Of a stretch of DNA of 64,000 nt, positions 24,318 to 33,640 are shown piece by piece. The DNA is from Lachnospiraceae bacterium (GTDB lineage: Bacteria > Bacillota > Clostridia > Lachnospirales > Lachnospiraceae), in contig CABJBM010000002.1 of the NCBI GenBank assembly GCA_902363835.1, forward strand, positions 248,001 through 312,000. The letters are read 5' to 3'. The position numbers and the translations under genes are program-made. The notes beneath the pieces are model-generated. The model was not told the DNA's origin and searched no databases. It saw only the letters and a program-made list of their open reading frames with translations. How positions within the stretch are numbered: position 1 is the first letter of the stretch; each line of letters opens with the position of its first letter.

Positions 24318-25547
24318 TTACTGTCCCGCCACCTCGTCCAATACTGTTTTGGGGTCACCATATACGGTAGAATTGAAGATATTCTCAAAAGCCGTACTTA
24401 AAGAATCTGATATTTCACTCCAATTTTGGGCCTTAAACGAGGTGGGTGTATACCCTTCACTTTGTTTTAACATGGAGTAGAAAACACCCTTTACTCCATC
24501 ACTTTCAAGATTTTCTGATTGCACTACGGATTTTAAAACCGGAAGTTCGTATTGGATACGTGCTTTGTTCAAGTCCTCGCTGGTCCAGTATTTGATAAAT
24601 TCCCATGCAGCTTCCTTGTTCTTGGAGTCTTTTGCCATGGCAAGTCCGGAGGAGCTTAAAATACTGACGGAAGGGCTTCCTTCTTGAAACATGGGAATTT
24701 CCACAACGCCGTAATTTAAATTTGCATCGTTAAAGGAAGAAATGGGCCAGGAACCGTTGATGTACATTGCAATTTTGCCTGCCAGCATTTCATCAGTGCC
24801 ATCCTTATCCGTTGCTACGGCAACGCCTTCCTTCTCCATATTCTGGAAGGTGGTGAACACCTGAACCGATGGATCGCTGTTTACATAATCTTTTAAATTT
24901 CCGCTATCATCAGAAAGCGCTGTGCCATTGCTCCACAGAAACATTTCAAAATCATAGGGATCGGGAACGCGTTTAAAGCCAAAGCCTGTGATGTTCCTGC
25001 CTGGGTCAGTAAGCTTTCCGGCAGCTTCTTCCAAATCCTTAAAGGTCCAGGAGGCCGTAGGATAAGCCACTCCTGCTGCATCAAAAATATCCTTGTTATA
25101 GTATAAAACATGTGTGGTAAAGCCTACGGGAATTCCATAAACAGCATCTCCCATCTCGTTATAGCTCCACAAAGTTTCATAGAAATTATCCTTATAGGCC
25201 TGTCCTTCCTTCTCAATATAGGAATCAAGAGGCTCCAGCCCTTCATAATAAGCCGGATAATTCCACATATACATCACATCCGGAGTATCCTTTGACCCCA
25301 TACCCGCTGCAATCTTTGTATCAAAGTCACTTCCGTAGGCTTCCAGGGTTACTTTAATATCCTTGTGATCTTCATTGAACTTGTCCACCAGTTTCTGCTG
25401 TTCTTCCAGATCCTTGCTGTTATCCCAGGAAGCAAAACGGATACTTTTTACCCCATCCGTATTCTGCTTGTCCGATGACTTGCACCCCATAAGAGAAGCA
25501 GCCATTGTCATTACAAGCGCAGTTGCTACTAAAACCTTTCTTTTCAT
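24318..25547 (-). CDS. Sugar ABC transporter substrate-binding lipoprotein
   Basis: A 409-aa extracellular solute-binding protein (family 1). The signal peptide ends in the lipobox LMGC at residues 19-22, so it is tethered to the membrane. IRFASWDNSKDLEEQQKLVDKFNEDH and the DVMYMWNYPAYYEGLEPLD region are standard. It captures the oligosaccharide, probably a beta-galactoside given lacZ behind it. First gene of the operon, preceded by AGGAGG and an operator-rich promoter. Confidence 0.95.
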   Translation of the reverse strand: MKRKVLVATALVMTMAASLMGCKSSDKQNTDGVKSIRFASWDNSKDLEEQQKLVDKFNEDHKDIKVTLEAYGSDFDTKIAAGMGSKDTPDVMYMWNYPAYYEGLEPLDSYIEKEGQAYKDNFYETLWSYNEMGDAVYGIPVGFTTHVLYYNKDIFDAAGVAYPTASWTFKDLEEAAGKLTDPGRNITGFGFKRVPDPYDFEMFLWSNGTALSDDSGNLKDYVNSDPSVQVFTTFQNMEKEGVAVATDKDGTDEMLAGKIAMYINGSWPISSFNDANLNYGVVEIPMFQEGSPSVSILSSSGLAMAKDSKNKEAAWEFIKYWTSEDLNKARIQYELPVLKSVVQSENLESDGVKGVFYSMLKQSEGYTPTSFKAQNWSEISDSLSTAFENIFNSTVYGDPKTVLDEVAGQ

Positions 25548-25585
25548 AAGAATACCTCCTCCAAATTGTATGTTTTGATATTTGC

Positions 25586-25615
25586 ATTATAATACATTAT
25601 TATAGTAAAAGTCAA
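25586..25615 (-). promoter_or_regulatory. Promoter of the galactoside operon
   Basis: TTGACT (25615-25610), 18 bp, TATAAT (25591-25586) on the minus strand, about 38 nt before the binding-protein ATG. Confidence 0.8.
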
Positions 25616-25633
25616 TTGTTTTACTAGGTAAAA
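25604..25633. promoter_or_regulatory. Clustered GTAAAA/TTTTAC operators for the LacI-type repressor
   Basis: Three half-sites follow each other: AGTAAAA (25604-25610), TTTTAC (25619-25624) and GTAAAA (25628-25633). TTTTAC-TAG-GTAAAA forms a 6-3-6 inverted repeat and the block overlaps the -35 box. The assignment to the LacI-type regulator is inference. Confidence 0.55.
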
Positions 25634-25774
25634 TATTTAGATTTTATTTAAAACTTTTACTTCATCTATGATTTTAACTATATTTATCCGAAAATATATA
25701 CATTAAATTCATATATATTACATTTATTATAGATAAATCATCTAAATTATTTTTGATTCTATTTTATTGGCTTT

Positions 25775-25797
25775 AAGTAAAACTATATATTTTACTT
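25775..25797. promoter_or_regulatory. Distal AAGTAAAA/TTTTACTT inverted repeat
   Basis: Perfect 8-bp arms (25775-25782 and 25790-25797) around 7 bp, with the same GTAAAA core as the promoter-proximal cluster, about 165 bp upstream. It fits an auxiliary operator for DNA looping. The stretch 25634-25774 between is very AT-rich and I see nothing else in it. Confidence 0.5.
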
Positions 25798-26000
25798 CTT
25801 TTCAATAAATATCTTTCCACCTTACGACAGGAACTTTATTCTGAAGCATGTTCAAAGGGAGGCCAAGGCGTACATGAGGATCATAATACAGGAATACAGG
25901 ATACAAATCTTTCTGCTGTAAGGAACAAAATATCAATATCACGAGCATCAATGAAACATTTGAATAAAAATCCGGAAATTTATTTCTTCAATGATCAACA

Positions 26001-26038
26001 AAAACAGCCTGACAGATTGCTTCCTGCCAGGCTGTTTT
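26001..26038. terminator. Bidirectional terminator at the island edge
   Basis: AAAACAGCCTG (26001-26011) pairs perfectly with CAGGCTGTTTT (26028-26038). A and T runs on both sides suit either direction. It separates the galactoside operon from the decayed flank of the injection island. The stretch 25800-26000 is an open plus-strand frame without a plausible start and is otherwise featureless. Confidence 0.75.
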
Positions 26039-26123
26039 ATATTTATTACTTTTATATTCAGTTATCTGGGGACTGCCCCCCTGTAGCCTCTCATTTTCAG
26101 AATATTTAGATGGATCATGACAA

Positions 26124-26445
26124 TCATAAATTCTTCTCACAGAATTCCCAGACTTCCAGCACCATTTCCTTTTCATCCGGCCCCTCCATGATAAACCGGA
26201 TCTCATCTGCGCACCTGACCCTCAGAATCATAATGTCCATCAATTTTTTGCATTTGCAACCTGGCTTCGTTTATAGAGTGCAATATTGCTTTGGTAATGC
26301 GCTGTTTTTTACGGTTCTGAAATTTAAATGCAGCTCTGTTCCAGTCAGGGTAATTGTTTTTGAAAGCTTTCGCCACCAGATACTTCAATTTATCAATCGC
26401 TTCCTGATAAATTAAAGGAATTTTGTTTTTTAACCTCCGGCACAT
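26124..26445 (-). pseudogene. Broken small gene of unknown family
   Basis: An 80-residue frame (MCRRLKNKIPLIYQEAIDKL at the start) ends at 26203, but the next frame continues without a break as ADEIRFIMEGPDEKEMVLEV and stops at 26126-26124. One missing base at about 26208 explains this. The 5' side also looks shifted, because another frame upstream reads VDRIADTNVPEVKKQ. No ribosome site precedes the ATG. It lies among remnants of immunity-like genes, but I cannot assign a family. Confidence 0.5.
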
Positions 26446-26528
26446 TGGTATCTGCTATTCGGTCTACGTTTATAACACTCCCTTTCTTTTATCATCTCTC
26501 CTTTATCATCTTTTTTCTATTCATAATT

Positions 26529-26920
26529 TTATACATCTGAATGATCGGCCCAAACAGTTCTGATTCTGCTTTCTTCTGTCAATTTATTGAGTTTATTAAT
26601 TCCATATCTTTCAGCAATGTCCAGCAGCTTAGTCAGCACTATAATACGTTCTTCTTCACTGCTGAAATGAAAAAATTTAAACTTGTATTCAGATTCATTA
26701 GTAAGACTTTTTGACTGGCACGTTGGAAGCTCCACCCCATGAATATAAATATTCAGTGCATAGGCATCTTCCCATCGGCTTTCTTGAATAGCAATACACT
26801 GGGTCACCCCTTCTACATCCCGACTGAAGGTCCAAAGCAGATATTCATACCACGCAAATCGAAAGCCATAGGGAGACAGTCTTTTTTCATTATTTCGATT
26901 ACAACACTTTTCATTTCCAT
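26529..26920 (-). pseudogene. Truncated, frameshifted paralogue of the 246-aa island protein
   Basis: RLSPYGFRFAWYEYLLWTFS and the following SRDVEGVTQ, then AERYGINKLNKLTEES, align along their length with RLSPYGF-like and AEKYGINKLDELTKE segments of the intact protein at 28279-29019. The start ATG at 26920 with AGGAAG reads MEMKSVVIEIMKK in one frame and switches to the homologous frame after a poly-A tract. The C-terminal half is missing. A degenerate duplicate. Confidence 0.8.
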
Positions 26921-27152
26921 CTTCCTCCGCTTCCACACAGTTTTTGTTTTTATCCATCCATTTATCTGAATATTTTAGTTTAATGCAGGAAAAAGCTGCT
27001 GCCAAACAGTAACATAACGGGATCGGCAATCAGCAGACAAGCAGTGCGTAAAACTTTGTTGCTTGGAATTCTGCTTTCCATGACAACAGAAAGAAACTAT
27101 GATAATATATAAGTGCTGCAATATAATTCCGCACAAATATAAATCAGGAAAG

Positions 27153-27743
27153 ATGATGATAGTGAGACCAAGTGAATATTTGGAAAGAAAATTACGCACC
27201 ACTTTAAATCGCCAGGTGGAAGAAATAATAGACAGAGAAATAAAAACTATATCATTTCCCGGTGGGCACACGGTGTTGTTGGAGGGAGATACAGCATCAA
27301 ATCTTTATTATATCATTCAAGGCATTGTACGGGGATATTATGTTGATAGTAAGGGCAATGACATAACAAAATGCTTTTGTGGAGAAGATGATTTCTTTTC
27401 AACAGAGGGCTTTCGAATATCTTCTCCGTCAACGTTTACTATTGAATGCTTAGAGGACTGCAAATGCTTGCAATTACCATATAAATCACTTAAAAACATT
27501 GCAAATTCAAACAAAAACATCAGCGATTTGGTAAGTCATTTATTTCAAATGGAAGTAGGTAAACAAGAAGAAAAAAGCAAAAATCTTATGCTGCTGAATG
27601 CGGAAGAACGTTACCGTACTTTTTGCATTGACTATCCACATTTACATAATAGAATCGCTTTAAAATACATAGCCTCCTATATCGGTGTGCGGGCAGCTTC
27701 ATTGAGCCGTATAAGGAAAAACCAGAAATTAGAGAAAAATTAA
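27153..27743 (+). CDS. Crp/Fnr-family transcriptional regulator
   Basis: A 196-aa regulator on the plus strand. The cNMP-binding barrel spans about residues 20-130 (FPGGHTVLLEGDTASNLYYI, IQGIVRGYYVDSKGNDITK). The C-terminal HTH is short but readable: IALKYIASYIGVRAASLSRI. No FNR-type cysteine cluster is apparent. This resembles the small clostridial Crp-like regulators of stress or efflux genes. The start follows AGGAAAG. It is transcribed against all its neighbours and followed by its own terminator, so it is probably an independent unit in the decayed flank. Confidence 0.9.
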   Translation: MMIVRPSEYLERKLRTTLNRQVEEIIDREIKTISFPGGHTVLLEGDTASNLYYIIQGIVRGYYVDSKGNDITKCFCGEDDFFSTEGFRISSPSTFTIECLEDCKCLQLPYKSLKNIANSNKNISDLVSHLFQMEVGKQEEKSKNLMLLNAEERYRTFCIDYPHLHNRIALKYIASYIGVRAASLSRIRKNQKLEKN

Positions 27744-27757
27744 CATAGGTGAATGAT

Positions 27758-27808
27758 AAAATCACTTCTTCCAGTCGTGCTTGGTTATAAAGGGAGGAGT
27801 GATTTTTT
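27758..27808 (+). terminator. Terminator of the Crp-like gene
   Basis: AAATCACTTCTTCC near 27758-27772 pairs with GGGAGGAGTGATTT (27792-27805), followed by T6. It sits 15 nt after the stop codon. Confidence 0.75.
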
Positions 27809-27879
27809 ATGAAGAATGTGCCCATTAAGGTGGACCCAGTGGATGAGATAGTTCTCTCCTATTTATATAGCTTGCTATT

Positions 27880-28016
27880 AAAATTATTCTCTTCTTTAAT
27901 ATGATAAGTGCTTCATTTTCCTTGTATAAGCCTGCAAATATATAACCGTCATTGCCTCCTTCAGCCGCCTCCAAAGCATTGTCAAGCAGATTTCCAAACA
28001 TATTGAGGTTTACCAT
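27880..28016 (-). pseudogene. AgrC sensor kinase fragment
   Basis: About 45 residues, MFGNLLDNALEAAEGGNDGY and on to ENEALIIL, match the ATP-binding N-box region of the intact AgrC at 61806-63110, where the same stretch reads MFGNLLDNALEAAEGCNEGY. The DNA is also visibly similar. Both flanks are lost: the match breaks after ALIIL, and the 5' side ends in unrelated sequence. 28017-28278 holds no gene that I can support. Confidence 0.8.
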
Positions 28017-28278
28017 ATTACTAAGCTTTATCCGCTTGCCTTCATTATATGTCGATATTCAGTGGTAAAAAGTTACCGCGGGTAAGATGCCCCCTGTAGG
28101 TATATGTATCCTTTATAACACACACTTAGGAAATTACTTATTAGTCTATTTCTTTTTATAAGCTCAAAAACTTTAAAAATATAAATCATAAAAACGCGGT
28201 TGCTATTTTACATTGGCGGTATTTTATATTTCGCTCCTACTGGCTGCCATTCTTCTCCAGCAAATCTTCTACATTGGC

Positions 28279-29019
28279 TTACCCAATTAATAATGGTTCC
28301 ACATTTATAATTATATTTTCTATTATTTTATTTTCTTCATTTTGCTGCCAGGCTTCAATAAAATCTTCCAGCACATCGCACCAACAAAACACTTGTATAT
28401 CTACACCAGTTCTGCCATCATTTTTCGTGTATCTCCAACGCCCTCCCACTTTTTTAATCAGCATATTTCCATAAACAGAAGAAAGCTCTACTAGTTTATC
28501 CTGCATGTCCATGTACGTTTCTCCATGCCTTACCTCCAGTTCCTTTTTTAACAGTTGTAAAATATCCTCTTCCATCAAATCAACCGCATTATTTCGATTA
28601 ATAAACTGCTGTGTCAATACAGAGTTCTCCTTATATAGTTTCTTATACATTTGGGCAGTCGGCTGAATGAATTTCTTTTCTTTCGTCAATTCATCCAGCT
28701 TGTTTATTCCATACTTTTCAGCAGCATCTAACAGCTTATTCAGCACAGCTTTTTGTTCTTCCTCGTTATTAAAATTCAGGAAGTCCAAATTGTATTCCGG
28801 ATCATTGGTTATTTCCTTAAGTTTGTATGGCCGATTTCCAACATTAATTTCCAAAGTATAGTCATTTTCCCAGTGTCCCCCCTGAATCACTATAGCCTGA
28901 GTTATTTCTTCTACCTCTCTACTGAATCTCCAGCGATAGTTTTCATATGCTGCATAATGAAAGCCATAAGGAGACAACTTTTCTTCCATTATTTCAACTA
29001 CAATACTTTTCTTTCCCAT
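28279..29019 (-). CDS. Uncharacterised 246-aa protein of the injection island
   Basis: I do not recognise the family. The N-terminal half (about 1-110) is mixed alpha/beta with many aromatics (SPYGFHYAAYENYRWRFSRE). The C-terminal half is helical with an acidic tail. There is no signal peptide or membrane helix, so it is cytoplasmic. A degenerate paralogue of its N-terminal half lies 1.4 kb away. Its position at the end of the Rhs/immunity region and its duplication-and-decay history resemble immunity or immunity-associated genes, which is inference only. The ribosome site GGAGGAAAG is strong. Confidence 0.7.
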   Translation of the reverse strand: MGKKSIVVEIMEEKLSPYGFHYAAYENYRWRFSREVEEITQAIVIQGGHWENDYTLEINVGNRPYKLKEITNDPEYNLDFLNFNNEEEQKAVLNKLLDAAEKYGINKLDELTKEKKFIQPTAQMYKKLYKENSVLTQQFINRNNAVDLMEEDILQLLKKELEVRHGETYMDMQDKLVELSSVYGNMLIKKVGGRWRYTKNDGRTGVDIQVFCWCDVLEDFIEAWQQNEENKIIENIIINVEPLLIG

Positions 29020-29285
29020 CTTTCCTCCAAAATTCCGGCTTTAAATAAATTCATTCTGGAAGCCGAGAGGTCCCCAACCCTGCAATCCGTTTCCCGGCAT
29101 TGATATACCAATATGCCACCAATATCACCCAGGTATTCTCTGTCTATGATAGGATACTTTTTATAAGTTCCTTATAGGTTATATCTGTATTATGGATGAA
29201 TTCATTTTTCTCTTCGCAATCTATCTTGTTATGGATTGATTTTAAGAGTTTCCGATGTAACCTTCATTAAATGCTCCTCTCCCAT
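28998..29285 (-). pseudogene. Small frameshifted remnant (immunity-like?)
   Basis: Coding-like sequence is split over three frames: ATGGGAGAGGAGCATTTAATG (start, MGEEHLMKVTSETL), then HNKIDCEEKNEFIHNTDITY in the next frame, then YPIIDREYLGDIGGILVYQ and GDLSASRMNLFKAGILEER in a third. Joined, they give about 95 residues. The middle faintly recalls SUKH/SMI1-type immunity proteins, but I would not rely on that. It fills the gap between two intact genes. Confidence 0.4.
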
Positions 29286-29298
29286 CTGGCTGGTTGGT

Positions 29299-30075
29299 TT
29301 AGTCCACAAGTATCCTGCGTCTTTCCTTCCTATTGCTTATGCCTTTTTCCTTCCCCTTTTGTATCTCATCAATTACGCTGCACATGGATTGGAAAACAGA
29401 CAGGTTATCCATTTCTGTATCCCATACGTCTCCGCTCCGGTGCCTGACATAGGCAGTTAATGCTTGGGCCGGCACTGCTCCAGGCTGGCTTAAGCACAGA
29501 TACGCAAATGACCGGTCCTCAGGCTGGCTATTCTCACTTTCCAGAACAGTCCTGGCAAAATATCTGGTAACTGCAGGAGCCATACTTTCTCCCCCCAGAC
29601 CTCCCCAGGTTCCGTAAATCAGATTGATGGTATCATACCCGGTTATCATGTCTAAGAACCCCGTATACCGGCTCCTTAGCTTTGCCCCTTTCCTCAAATG
29701 AAAACGGCAGAGCTCAAATTCATCTTCATCTTTTGCTTCATTTCGATCCAGCAAAAGCATTGTGCGGTATACGATATAATCTGGAGAAGATCGATCAATC
29801 TCTGCTTTTATCTTCAAAAACTGCATCTGTTCCAACGGAGTATATCCAATTGTTTCTTCTTCCATCATCAGGCAGATAAACGGTCCGTATTTTATAATTC
29901 CCGGGCTGACAACCAGTTTATCCCCCAGGACTGTTATATCACATCCCCGTAAGATCCCCTGGCTATATTCCTGATATTCCAACTGGAGTTGTGCAAAGGA
30001 ATAATCCCGGAGTGACCAGAGCAACTCCTTCTTTAATATACGATTTTGTTCAAACAACGGATATAGATTCTGCAT
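29299..30075 (-). CDS. Uncharacterised 258-aa protein paired with the Hsp70-like ATPase
   Basis: Not recognised. A cytoplasmic protein with a beta-rich first third (LRGCDITVLGDKLVVSPGII, KYGPFICLMM) and a helical remainder containing IYGTWGGLGGESMAPAVTRYFA and FAYLCLSQPGAVP; it ends in a basic tail RKERRR. It starts 10 nt after the 872-aa ATPase with a GAGGGACCT ribosome site, so the two are co-translated and likely work together, perhaps as substrate or co-factor of that chaperone-like ATPase. Confidence 0.7.
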   Translation of the reverse strand: MQNLYPLFEQNRILKKELLWSLRDYSFAQLQLEYQEYSQGILRGCDITVLGDKLVVSPGIIKYGPFICLMMEEETIGYTPLEQMQFLKIKAEIDRSSPDYIVYRTMLLLDRNEAKDEDEFELCRFHLRKGAKLRSRYTGFLDMITGYDTINLIYGTWGGLGGESMAPAVTRYFARTVLESENSQPEDRSFAYLCLSQPGAVPAQALTAYVRHRSGDVWDTEMDNLSVFQSMCSVIDEIQKGKEKGISNRKERRRILVD

Positions 30076-30085
30076 AGGTCCCTCC

Positions 30086-32704
30086 TTATTTCATCCCATC
30101 AAAAAAGTTCTGAACCCATTTCTCATTTTCAAAATAGAATTCTTCTTCTTTTCCAAGATACAGCTTTCCAATCTTCCGGTATACCGGTACTACTGAAAAT
30201 GTCAAATCCATGGGCTTGGCCCATATGAAGAACTTTACTTCATTTTCCACAATATCATCCGTATCTTCCTGAAGGATATGTTCCCCATGTTTCTCCCTAA
30301 TTTCCTCATAACTCTTTTCTTCAAAATCAGCCAGGGAACTGTGGCAGGTATACTGGTACCGTTCATTTCCTTCCAGATCCTTTAAATACAGCTTAAGTGT
30401 CAAATCTTCCATATTCCTGGATATCATTCCGCTCCGGCTTTTTCGCTCCAGATGGCGGATCAACTCCACCTCTTCCCCATTATGGGTAAAGGCTGTAATC
30501 CGGTAAGGTAGGGCAGATTCCCCGGTATGGATGGCAATCTCTGCAAATCCATATTTCTTATCCTTCAAATAACGGAGTGCCCCATCTACACAAGTCATCT
30601 TCAATTCAAGATTCTTTGTCTGATCTCCACTCTTCCGCTTGAACTGGATTGTCCTTCCCGGCACAAACTCTTTCAGGGCATCCCGGAATATGTTGATCTT
30701 GCAGGATTGGCCGGTCAGCCTGATAATAGAATAATCACCCAGCTTATCCTCCTCATACATCGGTTCCATAAACCGGCGGATAAGCCCATAGATATCTCCC
30801 CTTAACAATAATTCCAGTTCATAAACGCTGAAATATACTGCCGGGAACTCCTTAATGGTTTCAAGCCCTCTTTCCGTACATCCGGACAGCTTCCACTTAT
30901 CCACAGAAATCCAGGTTACAGTATCATCCTTTACCGGTTGAGAGGATAACACTACCCGGAGCGCTCCCACATGGTTGTAAAACTCTTTCTTCACAGTTTC
31001 CGCCAGACGAAACAGGAAATAAAAGTTGTTCTTTACCTTATAATAATCCGCCCTGCTCCTGTTCTCGTATTCACGGAAACGAGTTGGCAGAAATTCCTCC
31101 GCTTCTTCATAATTTTTCTCCAGTTCCCTGTACAGTTCTTTCGTACCGTACTGATCCACATAACGGAATACATCCATATCGTATCCAGCCAGGATATGCC
31201 CTTCCTGATCCAAACTCATCGGATACAGGCGATTCACAATTGCGATTTTTAATAACTGCATCATCCGGTAGGTCAGGTTATTTCCTCCGAAATCCGCATC
31301 CCCATTCTCATAACAAGTGTCAATCTCTACCCTGTAAGCTATGCGTCTGTCCCAAATCCGGAACCTGCAGGAACACAGGTCAGTGGTCCCGCCGCCACAG
31401 TCAATAATCAGTGCCTTATACTCTTCCCCTTCCCACACTGCCCCTTTCCTGATCATTTCGGATATAGTGTTGTACAAAACGGACACCCCTTCATCAATCA
31501 TGTACATTCCTTCCACTCCATTGTCCGGTAGAATTTCTGCGAACAATTTCTGGAAGCGGGCTTTCTGCTTCACCGGGCAGGAAATATGTACTGTCCGGAC
31601 TTCACACTTGAACCTATCTCTTACCGCTTGAATGACATAGTCAAAATACTCTTTCAGGATTTCCTTTCTAGAAACAAATCCCCTTCTCCCTTGGCAGTCT
31701 GTAATCTCTTCCTGACTTTCATAGTCCCCGATCCAACGCTTAATGTCGTAGAACACGCAGAACCCCTCGTCAATGTAGCTGGAATCTGCCAGGCGTATGG
31801 CTTCATATCCAAACAGAAACTTCGGCCTTCCTCCTTCCACAGAAAGTACTCCTACCACGCTGGGAAACAGGGTGGTTTCCTGACAATCTCCGGAATTATC
31901 GTAGAACAGGGCGTAGTTGATGTCATTCTCTTTTAACCCCCTTTCCCCGTCATGCACCCCGGCTTTTTCAAAATATTGGTTATCCAGATAAACCCCGGCT
32001 GTCGTATTGATGGTTCCAAAATCCATGGCTATGGGCATTGATAAAGGTATCGGCTTCCTCACCTCAAAATCCAGAAGCGGAACTCGGCAAACTTCCATAT
32101 GCTCCGGCATGTAACTATAGCTTCCATTATAAATATCATAAAGCATTTCAGATTCCCGCCGTCCCATACAGTACAGACTGTAGTTTTTGACACTGGATTC
32201 CCGGCAGGTAATTTCTGCAGCTTTGACCAAATGCAGACAATCTGTCCGATCATCCATAGGCACTAAATTTAAAATTGCACAGACTGTCATATCTCCCCCT
32301 ACCACCAGGGCGTTGGTACCAGCCAGTTCCTTGTTATAAGGCAGAGTCAGACCGTCGTAGAAACCGATTGAAAGCTCTTCATATGCCACAATCCTGGAGC
32401 TGCACTGCAGTCGGTTATCCTGCTTTTCCTGAAGCTTTGTTCCCCGCAGCACCCCTTCCAAGGCCTGCAGGCCATTCTCATTCTGTTTCTGGATCAGGAA
32501 GTATTCATCCGCCCCCCGGTACCTTAAAATAACCCTGATCAGTTCTTCTTTATCCATCGGATCTAAAACTCCATGGATGATTTTCTCCTTCCGGCAGATT
32601 TCACGCAATTGGAATGTCGTCATCAATTCCAGATCTGCTTTGTGATAGTGTTTGTCCGGAACTTTTTTTTCCTGCCGCTTTAGCACATATCCATATTTGT
32701 CCAT
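30086..32704 (-). CDS. Large Hsp70/actin-fold ATPase (SrfB-like)
   Basis: An 872-aa protein. The nucleotide-binding fold is split as in Hsp70/actin: phosphate-1 loop AMDFGTINTTAGVYL (about residue 225), phosphate-2 loop LIIDCGGGTTDLCS (about 430), and an adenosine-side IRLTGQSCKINIF (about 665). A 220-residue N-terminal region with a SAP-like helical start (MTTFQLREICRKEKI) and a C-terminal beta-rich region flank it. It has no signal or membrane segment. With a J-domain protein in the same gene array, it could be the energy source for assembly or recycling of the contractile machine, replacing ClpV. That role is inference. Confidence 0.8.
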   Translation of the reverse strand: MDKYGYVLKRQEKKVPDKHYHKADLELMTTFQLREICRKEKIIHGVLDPMDKEELIRVILRYRGADEYFLIQKQNENGLQALEGVLRGTKLQEKQDNRLQCSSRIVAYEELSIGFYDGLTLPYNKELAGTNALVVGGDMTVCAILNLVPMDDRTDCLHLVKAAEITCRESSVKNYSLYCMGRRESEMLYDIYNGSYSYMPEHMEVCRVPLLDFEVRKPIPLSMPIAMDFGTINTTAGVYLDNQYFEKAGVHDGERGLKENDINYALFYDNSGDCQETTLFPSVVGVLSVEGGRPKFLFGYEAIRLADSSYIDEGFCVFYDIKRWIGDYESQEEITDCQGRRGFVSRKEILKEYFDYVIQAVRDRFKCEVRTVHISCPVKQKARFQKLFAEILPDNGVEGMYMIDEGVSVLYNTISEMIRKGAVWEGEEYKALIIDCGGGTTDLCSCRFRIWDRRIAYRVEIDTCYENGDADFGGNNLTYRMMQLLKIAIVNRLYPMSLDQEGHILAGYDMDVFRYVDQYGTKELYRELEKNYEEAEEFLPTRFREYENRSRADYYKVKNNFYFLFRLAETVKKEFYNHVGALRVVLSSQPVKDDTVTWISVDKWKLSGCTERGLETIKEFPAVYFSVYELELLLRGDIYGLIRRFMEPMYEEDKLGDYSIIRLTGQSCKINIFRDALKEFVPGRTIQFKRKSGDQTKNLELKMTCVDGALRYLKDKKYGFAEIAIHTGESALPYRITAFTHNGEEVELIRHLERKSRSGMISRNMEDLTLKLYLKDLEGNERYQYTCHSSLADFEEKSYEEIREKHGEHILQEDTDDIVENEVKFFIWAKPMDLTFSVVPVYRKIGKLYLGKEEEFYFENEKWVQNFFDGMK

Positions 32705-32814
32705 TTATATTTCATCCTAATCTTTCGCTTAATCTTTTAATATGATAATCATATTGTTTAAACACCCCTATAATGAAACAAATCACAACTTTTCCCAATT
32801 TGAAAATCTGAAGG

Positions 32815-33640
32815 TTAAATATTCATCATTCGTGCAATCATATATATCCCTGAAATCCACATTTTGTCTTTTTCCGAATATGCTTGATATAAGTACCTCT
32901 CCATAAAAGGAATAATGTCTTTTTTATCAAAAGACATCAATGCAGCAGTTACCTCCTGAAAAATCGGCCAATTTATATCCTGAAGTAACTCTAATAAACA
33001 TGGCAGCCCTTTTAATTTTTGTGTATATCTCATTTCCTTAATGATAAAAATAAAATTTGGCTGTGAAGCAATTCCACCGCTATATAAGACCATAATAATC
33101 ATACTTATCAGTATAAAAATAACATGATCGATCCCTGCTGCACATACACGTCTCATAAGCCTCATCATAAAAGTGCCTTCTGCCGGACCTACATAATAGT
33201 TTCCACCAATCCCCATACCTACTTCTGCATTAACATCCACAATTTTATCAATCTCATCCTGGATATTCTGATACATTTCTTTCCATGCCCTATCTGCAGA
33301 TTTACCTAATTTTTCCGAATACCACCTCCAAACATCGTAACTTGACGGCTTTTGAGGCCGCTTCCCATCTAAATCCACCCACTTTATAGGATTCCCCCAA
33401 CAATATCCATAAGAATTTAAAGTAAATGGTTGATTAAGATCTCCTTTTATAATATCCTCTCCCGTAAATCTCCCTACCCCCGACAAATACTCCCTTACCT
33501 GTGCAAAATATGTATTGGCGATTCGATCTTTCTAGTACCCAGTATACCCAAAGGGCTGAATCTCTCCCAGTTCCATACAAATCCTTGCCGTACTCATCAT
33601 GCCCATATACAGTCTGCTGTTCTTCCTTAAAACAAGAACT
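32815..33640 (-). pseudogene. Orphan Rhs C-terminal tip fused to immunity-gene remnants
   Basis: An open frame of 223 codons (32815-33486) starts inside the Rhs core: GRFTGEDIIKGDLNQPFTLN, then KWVDLDGKRPQKPSSYD, nearly identical to the end of the intact Rhs core. Upstream, to about 33640, the core continues (VYGHDEYGKDLYG) but is broken by one frameshift and an in-frame TAG (33536-33534). Downstream the tip switches to MRRVCAAGIDHVIF, the N-terminus of an RDD protein, then to a HEAT-like stretch LPCLLELLQDINWPIFQEV typical of DUF5071 immunity proteins. Deletions have stitched a toxin tip and two immunity genes into one frame. Confidence 0.85.
33225..33487. repeat. Direct repeat of the Rhs core end and pre-toxin linker
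   Basis: This stretch and 35080-35350 are close to 90% alike by eye, with the same orientation, about 1.85 kb apart. They encode the last part of the Rhs core and the linker before the toxin. They would support homologous recombination that swaps the expressed C-terminal tip. Confidence 0.8.

Noticed and set aside
25812..26100. Open plus-strand frame without a stop for about 290 nt
   Set aside because: It has no start codon with a ribosome site until its last third and overlaps a clear terminator hairpin; it may be an old gene end but cannot be assigned.
27810..27905. Short plus-strand frame starting MKNVPIKVDPVDEIV after GGAGG
   Set aside because: The GGAGG is part of the terminator stem of the Crp-like gene, the spacing is long, and the frame runs antisense into the AgrC fragment.
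28064..28077. GGTAA-AAAG-TTACC palindrome next to the AgrC fragment
   Set aside because: It is isolated, without a promoter or recognisable gene behind it, so no function can be supported.
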